From NCBI RefSeq assembly GCF_040675465.1, contig NZ_JBFAPA010000006.1, forward strand, positions 186,001-250,000: DNA of 64,000 bases, in the 5' to 3' direction. Shown one piece after another: positions 1-8,661 of this stretch (the first letter of the stretch is position 1; every line of letters begins with the position of its first letter). A model generated the notes under the pieces. The model saw nothing but the letters and a program-made list of their open reading frames with translations, was not told the DNA's origin and made no database searches. Source of the stretch: Kibdelosporangium sp040675465 (GTDB taxonomy: Bacteria; Actinomycetota; Actinomycetes; Mycobacteriales; Pseudonocardiaceae). Position numbers and translations under genes: made by a program.

Positions 1-441
1 CTGGCCGAGGCCGATCCGCCGCAGATCGCGTGGCTCAAGGAGGACCTGGCCACAAACACCAAGGGCTGCATCGCCGCGTACTACCACCACCCGCGGTGGA
101 GCTCCGGTGACCACGGCGACAACAAGGACAGCATCCTGTTGTGGCAGACCCTGGTGAACGCCAAGGTCGACCTGGTCCTCAACGGGCACGACCACGACTA
201 CGAGCGGTTCGTCCCGATGAACGCCGACGGCAAGTCCGACCCGAACGGCCCGGTGGAGATCGTCGGTGGCTCCGGCGGGGCCGGCCTCTACGACCTGAAG
301 GCGGCGCACGCCACGACGGCGAAGCTGCTCAAGACGCACGGCGTGCTCAAGCTGTCGATGACCGACACCACGTTCCAGACCCAGCTCATCGGGCTGAACG
401 GGACGACGCTCGACAGCAGCCCGACCTACAGCTGCCACTGA
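1..441 (+). CDS. Metallophosphoesterase, C-terminal part (5' end outside window)
   Basis: Only the last 146 residues are inside the window; frame 1 is open from the first base. The fragment carries a YYHHPRWSSG stretch near residue 27 and GHDHDYERF near residue 62. These are the metal-binding histidine blocks at the C-terminal end of calcineurin-like phosphoesterases of the purple acid phosphatase/alkaline phosphatase D type. Such enzymes hydrolyse phosphate esters with a two-metal centre and are often exported, but the N-terminus that would show a signal peptide is missing. It ends 2 bp before the MFS transporter gene and is probably cotranscribed with it. Family is fairly sure; substrate is unknown. 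Confidence 0.85.
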   Translation: MAEADPPQIAWLKEDLATNTKGCIAAYYHHPRWSSGDHGDNKDSILLWQTLVNAKVDLVLNGHDHDYERFVPMNADGKSDPNGPVEIVGGSGGAGLYDLKAAHATTAKLLKTHGVLKLSMTDTTFQTQLIGLNGTTLDSSPTYSCH

Positions 442-443
442 GC

Positions 444-1646
444 ATGTACATCGCGGCCAGCCGGTCAACGGCGACGGAACGGCCGGCACTGCGGGGAGTG
501 CCGGCCAACGTGGTGGCGCTGGGTGCGGTGAGCCTGGTCACGGACATCTCCTCGGAGATGGTCACGGCCGTGCTCCCGCTGTACCTGGTGCTCGGTCTGG
601 GTCTCAACCCGCTGCAGTTCGGGTTGCTGGACGGGCTCTACGCGGGGGCCACGGCCCTGGTCCGGGTGGCCGGCGGGCACCTGGCCGACCGCTGGCGGCG
701 GCTCAAGGCCGTCGCCGGGGCCGGCTACGGCCTGTCCGCGGTGTGCAAGCTCGGCCTGCTCGCGGCCGGTTCGTCGGTGGCCGCCATCGGTGCGGTCCTC
801 GCCGTCGACCGCACCGGGAAGGGCCTGCGCACCGCTCCGAGGGATGCCCTTATTTCGCTCTCCAGCGAGCCAGCTATGCTCGGGCGGTCGTTCGGGGTGC
901 ACCGGGCGATGGACACCGTCGGAGCCTTCCTCGGCCCCCTCACCGCCACGGCGGTGCTGGCGCTTTCGTTGGGCAGTTATCCGGCGGTGTTCTTTTCCTC
1001 CTTCTGCATCGCCGCCTTCGGCCTCCTGCTGCTGATCCTGTTCGTTCGCGACCATCCGGGCACCGTCTCGTCCGCGTCGCTGAGCAACGCGGTGAGCCTG
1101 GTCCGGCGGCCCGGCTTCCGGCGGATCCTCGGCTGGACGGTCGCGCTGGGCCTGGTCACCGTCGGCGACTCGTTCATCTACCTCGTGGTCCAGCGCCGCT
1201 GGGACGTGGCGGCGACGTACTTCCCGCTGCTCCCGCTCGGCACCGCTGGGGTGTACCTGCTGCTGGCGATGCCGCTCGGCAAACTCGCCGACCGGCTCGG
1301 CCGGTGGCCGGTGTTCCTCGGCGGGCACGCCGCGCTGTGCGGGGCGCTGTTGCTGTTGAGCGGGTCCGGGTTCGGCCTGGTCGTGGCGCTGGCGCTGCAC
1401 GGGGTGTTCTACGCGGCCACCGACGGCGTGCTGATGGCCGCGGCCGGCCCGCTCGTCCCCACGGAGTTGCGGGCCACCGGCCTGGCGGTGATCCAGACCG
1501 GGCAGGCGGTGGCGCGGATGTTCTCGTCCGTCCTGTTCGGACTGGCCTGGACGGTGTGGGATCTGCAGCCGGCGGTCCTCGTGGCCGCGGGTGCGATGGC
1601 TGCGGTCACCCTCGCAGCCGCCTTCGCCCGGCCGGTGCGGCCATGA
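444..1646 (+). CDS. MFS transporter
   Basis: 400-residue integral membrane protein with about twelve hydrophobic segments. The loop after the second segment reads GGHLADRWRR and the matching loop in the second half reads GKLADRLGRW; both are the MFS signature between TM2-TM3 and TM8-TM9. It should move a small solute or drug across the cytoplasmic membrane; the substrate cannot be read from sequence. The ATG at 444 lies 2 bp after the phosphoesterase stop. A longer upstream reading frame exists but overlaps that gene and is unlikely. Its stop overlaps the next start (ATGA), so the three genes look like one operon. Confidence 0.88.
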   Translation: MYIAASRSTATERPALRGVPANVVALGAVSLVTDISSEMVTAVLPLYLVLGLGLNPLQFGLLDGLYAGATALVRVAGGHLADRWRRLKAVAGAGYGLSAVCKLGLLAAGSSVAAIGAVLAVDRTGKGLRTAPRDALISLSSEPAMLGRSFGVHRAMDTVGAFLGPLTATAVLALSLGSYPAVFFSSFCIAAFGLLLLILFVRDHPGTVSSASLSNAVSLVRRPGFRRILGWTVALGLVTVGDSFIYLVVQRRWDVAATYFPLLPLGTAGVYLLLAMPLGKLADRLGRWPVFLGGHAALCGALLLLSGSGFGLVVALALHGVFYAATDGVLMAAAGPLVPTELRATGLAVIQTGQAVARMFSSVLFGLAWTVWDLQPAVLVAAGAMAAVTLAAAFARPVRP

Positions 1647-2593
1647 GGAAGGCGTTGCTGGCGGTCGCCGCGGCGGTGGTTCTCGCCATCGCCGCGGTGA
1701 CCTACACCCTGCAGGCCCGTGGTTCGGACGAGGTCACGACCGAGCGCCTGACGCTGGTGCCGGGTCAGCTGTTCGTCCGTGACCAGGCCAGCGGCCATAT
1801 CGCCGCCGTCCCGCTCAACGACCCGGGCGCGCCCCGTCGTCTCGGTGAGCTGAAGTGCGACCGGTTCGCGGTGGCCCAGCAGACCGCCGTCTGCCTGAGC
1901 GTGCAGCCTGGCACGTTGCCGCCGGTGACGGACATGCTCGTGCTGAACGCCGACCTGACGGTCCGCCACCGCGAGTCCCTGCCGGGGACACCGAGCCGGG
2001 CGCGGGTCTCCCCTGACGGCCGGCTGGTCAACTGGACGTTGTTCGTCACCGGCGACTCCTATGCGGCGACCGGGTTCTCGACGCGGTCGGGCGTGTACGA
2101 CATCGCGCACGAGCAGCTGTTCAAGTCGATCGAGGAGCTGCCGGTGTTCGTGTCCGGGCAGCGGTACTTCGCGTCGGACGTGAACTACTGGGGCATCACG
2201 TTCGCCCCGGACGGCAACCGGTTCTACGCCACGCTCGGCAGCAAGGGCCGTACCTACCTGGTCGAGGCCGACTACGGCCGCTACCGGGGCAAAGCCGTCC
2301 GGGAGAACGTCGAGTGCCCCTCGCTGTCACCGGACGGGACGCGGGTGGCGTTCAAGAAGAAGGTGGCCGAGGGCGAGTGGCGGCTGTCCGTGCTGGACCT
2401 GGCGAGTTCGCGGGAGACCGAGCTGGCCGAGACCCGCAGCGTCGACGACCAGGCGTTGTGGCAGGACGGGTCGACCATCCTGTACGGCCTGGGTGGCGAC
2501 ATCTGGTCGGTTCCGTCGGACGGCACCGGCTCGCCGAAACGACTGCTGACCGGCGGGAGCTCGCCCGCGGTGACCCTCCAGACCATTTCTTAG
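1643..2593 (+). CDS. TolB-like beta-propeller protein, membrane-anchored or exported
   Basis: 316 residues. An N-terminal hydrophobic segment (about residues 4-25) has no lipobox cysteine and looks like an uncleaved anchor or signal peptide. The rest holds repeated blade-like strings such as RVSPDGRLVNW, TFAPDGNRFYA and SLSPDGTRVAF, the SPDG blade motif of TolB/WD40-like propellers. The protein is probably extracytoplasmic and binds a partner or ligand; no catalytic residues are evident. The start ATG overlaps the MFS gene by 4 bp, implying translational coupling. Function beyond the fold is unknown. Confidence 0.78.
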   Translation: MRKALLAVAAAVVLAIAAVTYTLQARGSDEVTTERLTLVPGQLFVRDQASGHIAAVPLNDPGAPRRLGELKCDRFAVAQQTAVCLSVQPGTLPPVTDMLVLNADLTVRHRESLPGTPSRARVSPDGRLVNWTLFVTGDSYAATGFSTRSGVYDIAHEQLFKSIEELPVFVSGQRYFASDVNYWGITFAPDGNRFYATLGSKGRTYLVEADYGRYRGKAVRENVECPSLSPDGTRVAFKKKVAEGEWRLSVLDLASSRETELAETRSVDDQALWQDGSTILYGLGGDIWSVPSDGTGSPKRLLTGGSSPAVTLQTIS

Positions 2594-2601
2594 CCGAATA
2601 G

Positions 2602-3165
2602 CTACCCAAGCTTGGCGGTACCCGATTCGTCCCGGGGAGGCGCGCCGAGGGCTTTGTGATAGACGCGCAGGTCACAGGCGGTGGCCAGCAGGGGTGTGAG
2701 CGCCGGGTAGAACTCGTCGAGCCGGCCGACCCGGACCAGCTCGTACCCGATCCGGCCGTACCAGCCGGCCAGGAACTCCTTGGACGGGTGCGACCATTCG
2801 CGCGGCACCAGCAGCTCCAGCTGCATGGTCCGGCCGGGGTTGCGCTGCTCGGCGAACCGGACCAGCTCCCGGCCGACCCCGATGCCGCGGTGCTCCGGCG
2901 CGGCGGCGAGCATCCCGAACTCGCTCAGCCCGTCGCCCAGGTCCTGGATCCGGACCGACCCGGCGATCGCCCCGTCGACCCGGGCCACCGCGATCTGCCC
3001 GGCCCGGGTGAGCCCGGCCAGCTCAGCCGCGTTCGTGCGTTCGGCGCCGTCGATCCACAACCCCTGCTCCGCCACCGCGTACACCTTGTTGACCAGGTCG
3101 GCGAGCGTGGACATCAGCTCCGCGTCGTCCGCCGCCGACACGGGCAGCATGGAAACCTCAGGCAT
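2602..3165 (-). CDS. GNAT family N-acetyltransferase
   Basis: 187 residues with a GNAT core: a central strand MLAAAPEHRGIGVGRELVRF holds the acetyl-CoA binding R/Q-x-x-G-x-G/A loop (RGIGVG). It should transfer an acetyl group from acetyl-CoA to an amine on an unknown substrate. The ATG at 3165 is chosen because GGAGGGGAAAG lies just upstream; a longer frame reaches 3219 but lacks such a site. It converges on the propeller gene with 8 bp between the stops. Confidence 0.82.
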   Translation of the reverse strand: MPEVSMLPVSAADDAELMSTLADLVNKVYAVAEQGLWIDGAERTNAAELAGLTRAGQIAVARVDGAIAGSVRIQDLGDGLSEFGMLAAAPEHRGIGVGRELVRFAEQRNPGRTMQLELLVPREWSHPSKEFLAGWYGRIGYELVRVGRLDEFYPALTPLLATACDLRVYHKALGAPPRDESGTAKLG

Positions 3166-3233
3166 CTCTTTCCCCTCCGCGTTGATCCACCCCGTCAACC
3201 TTCCCAGCCCGACACTCACAACGTCGGCGTGGC

Positions 3234-3653
3234 TCAGTCGGCGTCCAGACTGCGGCCGAGAATCCGGAACACCTGGTCGAGCTGGTTCTGGCTCAGTTTC
3301 CGCAGCGGGCAGGCCTCTTCCAGCGCCGCCAGCGCCGCCTCCCGCGCCTTGCGGCCGGCCCGGGTCAGCGACAGCACCCGGAACCGGCGGTTGGCCGGAT
3401 CCTCGGTCCGCGTGAGATAACCCAGTTCGACCAGGCGTTCGGTGGTGAACGTCAGGCTCGACTTGGTGCCGCCGACCCGTTCGGACACCGTCTTCATCGT
3501 CGGCGGCGGCTCATCGGGATCGATCGCCCACAACACATAGACGGTCGGCATGGTGAGACCCAGCTTCTCCAGCGCCGGCTCGGCATCCCGGGTCGTGGTC
3601 GTGACGATCTCGTAGAGCGCCTCGAGCGGTGACGAGCGCCGGGAGAATTTCAT
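3234..3653 (-). CDS. MarR-family transcriptional regulator
   Basis: About 139 residues with a winged helix-turn-helix: TMKTVSERVGGTKSSLTFTT is the helix-turn-helix and LGYLTRTEDPANRRFRVLSL is the wing with the typical D-x-R-x-x-R pattern. MarR proteins bind as dimers to palindromes near their own promoter and respond to small ligands or oxidants. The ATG at 3653 is chosen; a GTG at 3677 is an in-frame alternative, and neither has a strong ribosome site. It lies 68 bp upstream of the GNAT gene on the same strand, so they may be cotranscribed. Ligand unknown. Confidence 0.8.
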   Translation of the reverse strand: MKFSRRSSPLEALYEIVTTTTRDAEPALEKLGLTMPTVYVLWAIDPDEPPPTMKTVSERVGGTKSSLTFTTERLVELGYLTRTEDPANRRFRVLSLTRAGRKAREAALAALEEACPLRKLSQNQLDQVFRILGRSLDAD

Positions 3654-3692
3654 GGCGAAATCGTACAACGATCGCACTTTACAGGACTTGAA

Positions 3693-3851
3693 CTATCGCC
3701 TCCCCGAAAGTGCTTGGCGGCACAACGACTTGAGTGTGTGGCCCAGGTCATCGTCGGACAGGCCAGCCAGCCCGAGGTCCAGCACCAGGAAGTAGATGGC
3801 CCGCTGCAGGTCGAGGGGTGATCGCCGAACAGCAGCCGCGAACCGCCGCGT
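3693..3851 (-). pseudogene. Remnant of a TetR-like regulator C-terminus
   Basis: A short open stretch bounded by stops at both ends encodes about 52 residues, including LQRAIYFLVLDLGLAGLSDD and LGHTLKSLCRQALSG. This looks like the last helices of a TetR-type regulator, but there is no start codon and no DNA-binding domain upstream. I read it as a leftover 3' end. The family call is weak because the fragment is so short. Confidence 0.4.
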
Positions 3852-3926
3852 CTAGCAAATGCGCCAGCTGGGCAACGCTGTCGTCAAGCGATCGCCAGCA
3901 CAGTTCGCTCGGCCTGCACCGCCCGT

Positions 3927-4214
3927 GTGGTCAAGTTCCCGATCTCCGCCTGCATCGCCGGGATCAAACCTGGGCACGCACTTCGGCTGACCATCACCAC
4001 CCAGGCGGATCCGTTGGCGTGCAAGGCACTCATCGGATCCGACCTGTGCTTCCCCACCGCAGCACAGCAACGCAGCCTGCCCGGCACCTACCAGGTGGGG
4101 CTCGGCGCGTCGAAGATCAACGTGCCGCTGGCCCGCTACGGCTGCTTCCCAGCCAGCGGAGGAAGCGGCGCGACGCCATCTTCGTTCCGTGGCCCAGTGC
4201 GCGCATGCCGCTGA
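3927..4214 (+). pseudogene. Remnant of a CocE/NonD-type hydrolase C-terminal domain
   Basis: The frame encodes IKPGHALRLTITT followed by FPTAAQQRSLPGTYQVGLG and INVPLA. These match the C-terminal jelly-roll domain of CocE/NonD (X-Pro dipeptidyl-peptidase S15) hydrolases, where a PGH-x-L-R-L strand and an NVP strand occur in that order. No catalytic alpha/beta-hydrolase part exists upstream and the sequence drifts after the match, so this is debris of a lost gene. The 3654-4318 interval otherwise shows no gene. Confidence 0.5.
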
Positions 4215-4318
4215 CCACAATCCCGCCTTGGGTCGTGGCGAAGCCCGGGATTCCGAGCCGCTGGCGATCAGGGTGATCTTGTCCACGCGAGTTCGAGGAG
4301 GAGGGGGTACTGCGCGCG

Positions 4319-5458
4319 TCACTCGCTGACCAGTTGCTTCCCGACCTCCACGGTCGTCAGCTCACGCTGCTTTCGCTTCAGCCCGGCGGTACCGAGGACG
4401 ATCACCGCTGCGATCACGTAGGCGTTGCCGGTCAGCAGGTGCCAGGTGGTCCATGGCGCGTCGGGGTTCCACCACCATTGCGGTGACAGCACGAACAGCG
4501 ATGCTCCGGCCGCGGCCAGCGCGGTTCTGCCTGTCGCCGCGGCTGTCAACAGGATCGGCACGGCCCATACCCAATGGTGTGAGTACGACACCGGTGAGAT
4601 CAGCAGTCCGCCCAAGGCGTTGAGTCCCAGCGCCCAGGTCGGCCGGCCGGCGGCGAATGCCTGCCGCATGCCTCGGGCTGTCATGGCGAGCACCGCGGCG
4701 GCGAGCAGCAGCCACAGCACTCCGCTATCGCTGCCGAGCCGCACCAGCATCACCTTGAGCGACTGGTTCATCTCGTTCGCCATGCCGCGGACCTGCGTGC
4801 CGAACAACACCTGTTCGGTCCAGAACCGCACGGAGTTCCCCCAGGACAACAGGAACCCGGCAACCGTCGCGCACAGGAACGACACACCGGCGGTGACCGC
4901 CGCCCGGCGTTGCCCGCGCAGCAGGAAGAACAGCACGAAGATCAACGGCGTGAGCTTCACCGCGGCGGCGATGCCCACCAGCGCCCCGCGCGGCCACCGC
5001 GGCGAGCGGACCAGGCAGTCCACCACGACCAGCGCCATGAGCAGCACGTTGATCTGCCCGTAGAAGAGGGTGTTGCGCACCGGTTCCAGCGCGAGAGCGA
5101 CCGGCAGTGCGGCGCTGATCAGCAGCGCGGTCGGTCGCACGTTCAGCGAGCGCAGCACCACCACCATGACGACCACCAGGGCCGCGATGGTGAGCAGGGC
5201 CATCGCCGCTGTGGCCAGCCCGAACGGCACGACAGCGAACGGCGCCAGCATGACGACGGAGAACGGCGGATAGATGAACGGCAGGGTCCAGCCGTTGTGC
5301 AGTGCCGGGAGTTGCCCGTAGAGGTCGCCACCGTTCCACCACACGGTGACACCGACCCGGTACACATCCAGGTCCATGCTGAGCTGGTCGTGCCGGGCCA
5401 GCACGAACCAGCCGATCATGGCGGCGTTCACCACGATCAGCCCGGCCAGCAGAGCCAT
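4319..5458 (-). CDS. GT87-family (DUF2029) polyprenyl-phosphate mannosyltransferase-like membrane protein
   Basis: About 379 residues with roughly ten membrane helices. The first periplasmic loop carries DLDVYRVGVTVWWNGGDLYG and FIYPPFSVVMLAPF, the acidic D-x-D-x-Y and YPP motifs of GT-C enzymes in GT87 (alpha-mannosyltransferases such as PimE and relatives). These add sugars from polyprenyl-phosphate donors to cell-envelope glycolipids or glycans on the outer face of the membrane. A later QINVLLMALV and KLTPLIF block is also typical. The ATG at 5458 follows GGGAAAA; a TTG at 5527 would lengthen it without support. Acceptor unknown. Confidence 0.82.
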   Translation of the reverse strand: MALLAGLIVVNAAMIGWFVLARHDQLSMDLDVYRVGVTVWWNGGDLYGQLPALHNGWTLPFIYPPFSVVMLAPFAVVPFGLATAAMALLTIAALVVVMVVVLRSLNVRPTALLISAALPVALALEPVRNTLFYGQINVLLMALVVVDCLVRSPRWPRGALVGIAAAVKLTPLIFVLFFLLRGQRRAAVTAGVSFLCATVAGFLLSWGNSVRFWTEQVLFGTQVRGMANEMNQSLKVMLVRLGSDSGVLWLLLAAAVLAMTARGMRQAFAAGRPTWALGLNALGGLLISPVSYSHHWVWAVPILLTAAATGRTALAAAGASLFVLSPQWWWNPDAPWTTWHLLTGNAYVIAAVIVLGTAGLKRKQRELTTVEVGKQLVSE

Positions 5459-5529
5459 ACGCACGTTTTCCCACGTTACGCCGCGAACTGGTGATCTTGT
5501 TGACCACCGGCGGTGCAGACCTTGCAACT

Positions 5530-6684
5530 TCAGCCACCTTCACGGGGTTTGCGGCCCCAGGCGGAGATCAGCGGGGAGATGGTCAGGTCGAGGCGGCCGG
5601 CGCGGACGTTGCCGAGGTGCTGGTCGATCTCGGCGTCGGTGGCCAGGCCGGCGGCGACGAGACGGTGCCGGATCTGCAGCACGGTGGCCTCTTCCAACAG
5701 GTCACAGGCGGGACTGGTGACCGGGAAGTACGCATCCGCGCCCACCTCGGTGAGCCCCGCGGCCCGCAACAACCTCGGTAACGTCCGCCCATACGCGAGA
5801 TCGACACCTCGCCCGGCCATCAGCACCCGGAACCCATCCTTGAGCTTGTTGGCCAGCCGCTGCTCCGGCCCGAACTCGTCCACACAGACCTTCGGCTGCA
5901 ACGCCGGATCCGCCTCCTCCACCAGCAACCACCCACCCGGCCGCAACGAGCGGACCATGGTCGCCAACGCCTCGACCCGACCCGGCACATGCACGAGCAC
6001 CAACCGCGCATGCACAAAGTCGAACTCCCCGGGCGACCCATCAACCCCAACATCATGCCGCCGCACCTCGAAAACTCCTCCTACCCCATCCCCTCCTACC
6101 GCACTCCCGCTTCCCTCGCTCCCGCCTACCGCACTGCCTCCCACCGCACTCCCGGCCGCCTCGCTTCCGGCCACCACACTCCCGCTTCCCTCGCTCCCGC
6201 CCGCCGCACTGCCTCCCACCGCACTCCCTCCCACCGCACTCCCTCCCACCGCACTGCCTCCCACCGCACTGCCTCCCACCGCACTCCCGGCCGCAGCACT
6301 CCCTCCAGCAGCACTCCCTCCCGCCTCACTCCTTCCCACCGCGCTCCCTCCAGCAGCGCCTTCCCACTCCACCGCCCCGCTCTGCGCCACCTTCGCACCG
6401 ACGGCATCCCGTGCTGCGCTGTTGGCTGGGCCTGGTGTGAATTCGCCTGTCAGCAGGGAGGTGTCGATGTCTGTGGCGAGGGTGTAGGCGGTTCGTTCGG
6501 CGAGCCATTTGGGGACTGTGGGGCTGCCGGCGCCGATTTCCCAGCAGTGCCAGGCAGGGCCGATGCCCAGTGCTTCAATGTGGTGGAAGGTCCAGGGATC
6601 GAACAATTCCGACAAAGCCTCGAACCGCCGCGCTGCTTGGGGTTGGCTGTTGCTCAGGAGATAGGGCTTCGCGTCATTGTCCAC
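5530..6684 (-). CDS. SAM-dependent methyltransferase with a Gly-Ser-Ala repeat insertion
   Basis: 384 residues, GTG start. A class I methyltransferase fold is clear at both ends: HCWEIGAGSPTVPKWLAER (motif I, residues 47-65), an acidic strand end ATDID (70-74), VRRHDV, FDFVHARLVLVHVPGR (motif IV region) and LRPGGWLLVEEADP. Between the second and third core strands, residues 81-203 are foreign to the family and dominated by GGSAV/GGSEG pentapeptides. Relatives pass from TDID to VRRHDV in about twenty residues. The insertion keeps the frame, so the enzyme may still fold with an extruded loop. It starts 10 bp after the monooxygenase gene and is likely cotranscribed. Substrate unknown. Confidence 0.82.
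   Translation of the reverse strand: MDNDAKPYLLSNSQPQAARRFEALSELFDPWTFHHIEALGIGPAWHCWEIGAGSPTVPKWLAERTAYTLATDIDTSLLTGEFTPGPANSAARDAVGAKVAQSGAVEWEGAAGGSAVGRSEAGGSAAGGSAAAGSAVGGSAVGGSAVGGSAVGGSAVGGSAAGGSEGSGSVVAGSEAAGSAVGGSAVGGSEGSGSAVGGDGVGGVFEVRRHDVGVDGSPGEFDFVHARLVLVHVPGRVEALATMVRSLRPGGWLLVEEADPALQPKVCVDEFGPEQRLANKLKDGFRVLMAGRGVDLAYGRTLPRLLRAAGLTEVGADAYFPVTSPACDLLEEATVLQIRHRLVAAGLATDAEIDQHLGNVRAGRLDLTISPLISAWGRKPREGG
6076..6360 (-). repeat. 15-bp minisatellite coding for GGSAV-type pentapeptides
   Basis: About nineteen degenerate 15-bp units (plus-strand form close to CTCCCACCGCACTGC) lie inside the methyltransferase gene. Because the unit is a multiple of three, gain or loss of copies leaves the reading frame intact and only changes the length of a flexible Gly/Ser/Ala loop. 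Several units are identical, which indicates recent duplication. Confidence 0.85.
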
Positions 6685-6694
6685 ACCGGCCAGA

Positions 6695-7846
6695 CTACGA
6701 GGGTGGGGTGATCCGTGCCGACCACTCGATGTGGTGGTCGTACAGCCAGGCGCGGGATTCGGGTGCGGGTTTGCGGACCTTGGTGAGGATCGCGTCGCGG
6801 ATGAAGCGTTTGACCGGGCCGGGGGTGGCGTTGCTGCCTTGTTCGGCGCTGGCGGCCACGAGACGTTCGACGCGTGCGCGGCGGATCCGCACGTAGGTCG
6901 CGAACGCCTGGTCGAGGTCGGGCAGGTCGCGGACGCACTGGGCCAGGATGACGCTGTCCTCCAGGGCCATGGAGGCGCCCTGACCCGCGGCGGGGGATGC
7001 GGCGTGCGCCGCGTCGCCGACGAGGACCATGGGTGTGCGGTGCCAGTTCGGGGTGGTGGGCACGTCGTAGGCGTTGCTCGCGAACGGCGCTTTGGTGGCG
7101 GCGACGATTTCCGCGGCGGGCGTGTCGTCCGGTTCGAACAGGGTGACGAGCCGGTTGCGCCAGTCCTCGCCGGACGGCGGCTCGGTGAGTTCGGCGCCGG
7201 GGACGCGGGCGAACCACCAGGTCTCGCCGTCGGGCGCGGTGGTGTAGCCGAAGAACGCGTTCTTGCCGAAGATCATCCGGTACGCCTCCGGTGACGCGGC
7301 GGTGGCGTCGCGCGTGTAGCCGTAGGCGATGTTCAGGCCGCCGTAGCGTGGCCCGGGCGCGTCCGGGTCGATCAGCGACCGGGTGGTGGAGTGGATCCCG
7401 TCGGCGCCGACCAGCAGATCGGCGGAGGCTGACGTGCCGTCCTCGAAGGTCGCGGTGACCTGGCCGTTCGTGGTGACCGAGACGAGGCGTTTGCCGTGTT
7501 CGATCGGGATGCCCCGGCGGGCCGCCTCGTCGTGCAGGACCCGGTAAAGCGTGGCGCGGGTGAGGGTGCGGGGGCCGTTGCCCATCGGCCGGTCGCCGAT
7601 CTTCTTGCCCGCGCCGGTGTAGACCTCGATCGCGGTGGCCGGGAACGAGTTGTCGATGACGGTCTGGTCGGCGTCGATGGCCCGCAGCGCGTCGACGCCG
7701 TTGTTCATGATCGTGAGGAAGGCGCCGACGTCGTCCGCGCCGGTCGGGTAGGCCTCGTAGATCGTTGGCTGGATACCGGCTTTGTGCAGGGCCATCGCCG
7801 TCGCGGCGCCCGCGATGCCACCACCGATGATCAGCGCGCTGGTCAT
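6695..7846 (-). CDS. FAD-dependent monooxygenase (PHBH-like flavin hydroxylase family)
   Basis: 383 residues. The N-terminus has the dinucleotide-binding GGGIAGAATA (residues 8-17), a central DLLVGADGIHS (DG motif that contacts FAD and NAD(P)H) and the C-terminal FAD ribityl motif VGDAAHAASPAAGQGAS. This is the layout of class A flavoprotein monooxygenases, which use NAD(P)H and O2 to hydroxylate or epoxidise aromatic or polyketide-like substrates. The ATG at 7846 follows GGGGGAGGGG; the open frame extends further upstream but without a start signal. The methyltransferase gene follows on the same strand, so a hydroxylation-plus-methylation pair is possible. Confidence 0.9.
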   Translation of the reverse strand: MTSALIIGGGIAGAATAMALHKAGIQPTIYEAYPTGADDVGAFLTIMNNGVDALRAIDADQTVIDNSFPATAIEVYTGAGKKIGDRPMGNGPRTLTRATLYRVLHDEAARRGIPIEHGKRLVSVTTNGQVTATFEDGTSASADLLVGADGIHSTTRSLIDPDAPGPRYGGLNIAYGYTRDATAASPEAYRMIFGKNAFFGYTTAPDGETWWFARVPGAELTEPPSGEDWRNRLVTLFEPDDTPAAEIVAATKAPFASNAYDVPTTPNWHRTPMVLVGDAAHAASPAAGQGASMALEDSVILAQCVRDLPDLDQAFATYVRIRRARVERLVAASAEQGSNATPGPVKRFIRDAILTKVRKPAPESRAWLYDHHIEWSARITPPS

Positions 7847-7975
7847 ACGCCCCTCCCCCTGACGCTCATGAGAAATCCATACACCACCTGTCGAGCCGCC
7901 GTAGGGGTCACCATGAGCCGGGATTTCCGGGTGATCACCGATGCCGGGTCCGCGGAGGCGTGATGAGCTGGTGAT

Positions 7976-8581
7976 ATGACGGGTCTGAGTGAACGTCTCC
8001 TGGACATGGGCTTCGGACACCCGCGCGGTCCGCTCGGCCGGCTCGGCGGGCGGTTGATGGCGCGCGGCAACGCCGCCACGGAGCAACGACTGGTGGACTT
8101 CGCCGCGCTCACTCCCGACGAGTCGGTGCTCATCATCGGCCCTGGCCCCGGTATCGGCGTCCGGGCGGCCGCCACCCGCGCCCGCCACACTGTGGCCGTC
8201 GACCCGTCGGAGACCATGCTGTCCGCCTGCCGGAAACGCTGCGCCGACCTGATCGCCGACGGCAAGGTCGCCCTGATCCAGGGCGACGCCGCGAACACCA
8301 CCCAACCGGACGACTCCGCGGACGTCATCCTGTCGGTCAACAACGTCATGCTGTGGCCGGACTGGCACGCCGGCTTCACCGAACTGCGCCGCGTCCTGCG
8401 CCCCGGCGGCCGGATCCTCCTCTCCGCGCACGACAAATGGCTCCCCGGCGGCCTCCCCGCCCTCAAAGCCGCCGTCACCCACGCAGGCTTCATCGACACC
8501 CAAACCTGGACCTGGGAACCCCCCACCCGCGGCGCCACAACCGCCGCCCAACTCCGAGCCCACCTCCCAGCGACCGGATAG
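7976..8581 (+). CDS. SAM-dependent methyltransferase
   Basis: 201 residues with a compact class I fold: VLIIGPGPGIG is motif I, AVDPSETML ends the second strand, IQGDAANTTQPDDSADVILS holds motifs II-III, and LRRVLRPGGRILLSAHD is the post-motif helix and strand. It should transfer a methyl group from S-adenosylmethionine to a small molecule. It diverges from the monooxygenase gene with 129 bp between starts and converges on the DsbA-like gene. Substrate not recognisable. Confidence 0.85.
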   Translation: MTGLSERLLDMGFGHPRGPLGRLGGRLMARGNAATEQRLVDFAALTPDESVLIIGPGPGIGVRAAATRARHTVAVDPSETMLSACRKRCADLIADGKVALIQGDAANTTQPDDSADVILSVNNVMLWPDWHAGFTELRRVLRPGGRILLSAHDKWLPGGLPALKAAVTHAGFIDTQTWTWEPPTRGATTAAQLRAHLPATG

Positions 8582-8661
8582 TGACCCTGGTCGAGCGCAT
8601 CAGACGGTGCACCTGGGTGGGCGTGGGAGTGTGGCGCTCGTTCCGAGCCCGCGGTGACGAC

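Noticed and set aside
465..1400. Long minus-strand frame opposite the MFS gene
   Set aside because: Composition is Arg/Gln/His-rich shadow sequence typical of antisense to high-GC genes; no domain.
3734..4276. 180-residue plus-strand ORF in the graveyard region
   Set aside because: Sequence is low-quality Arg/Pro/Ser shadow; the meaningful fragments are in other frames.
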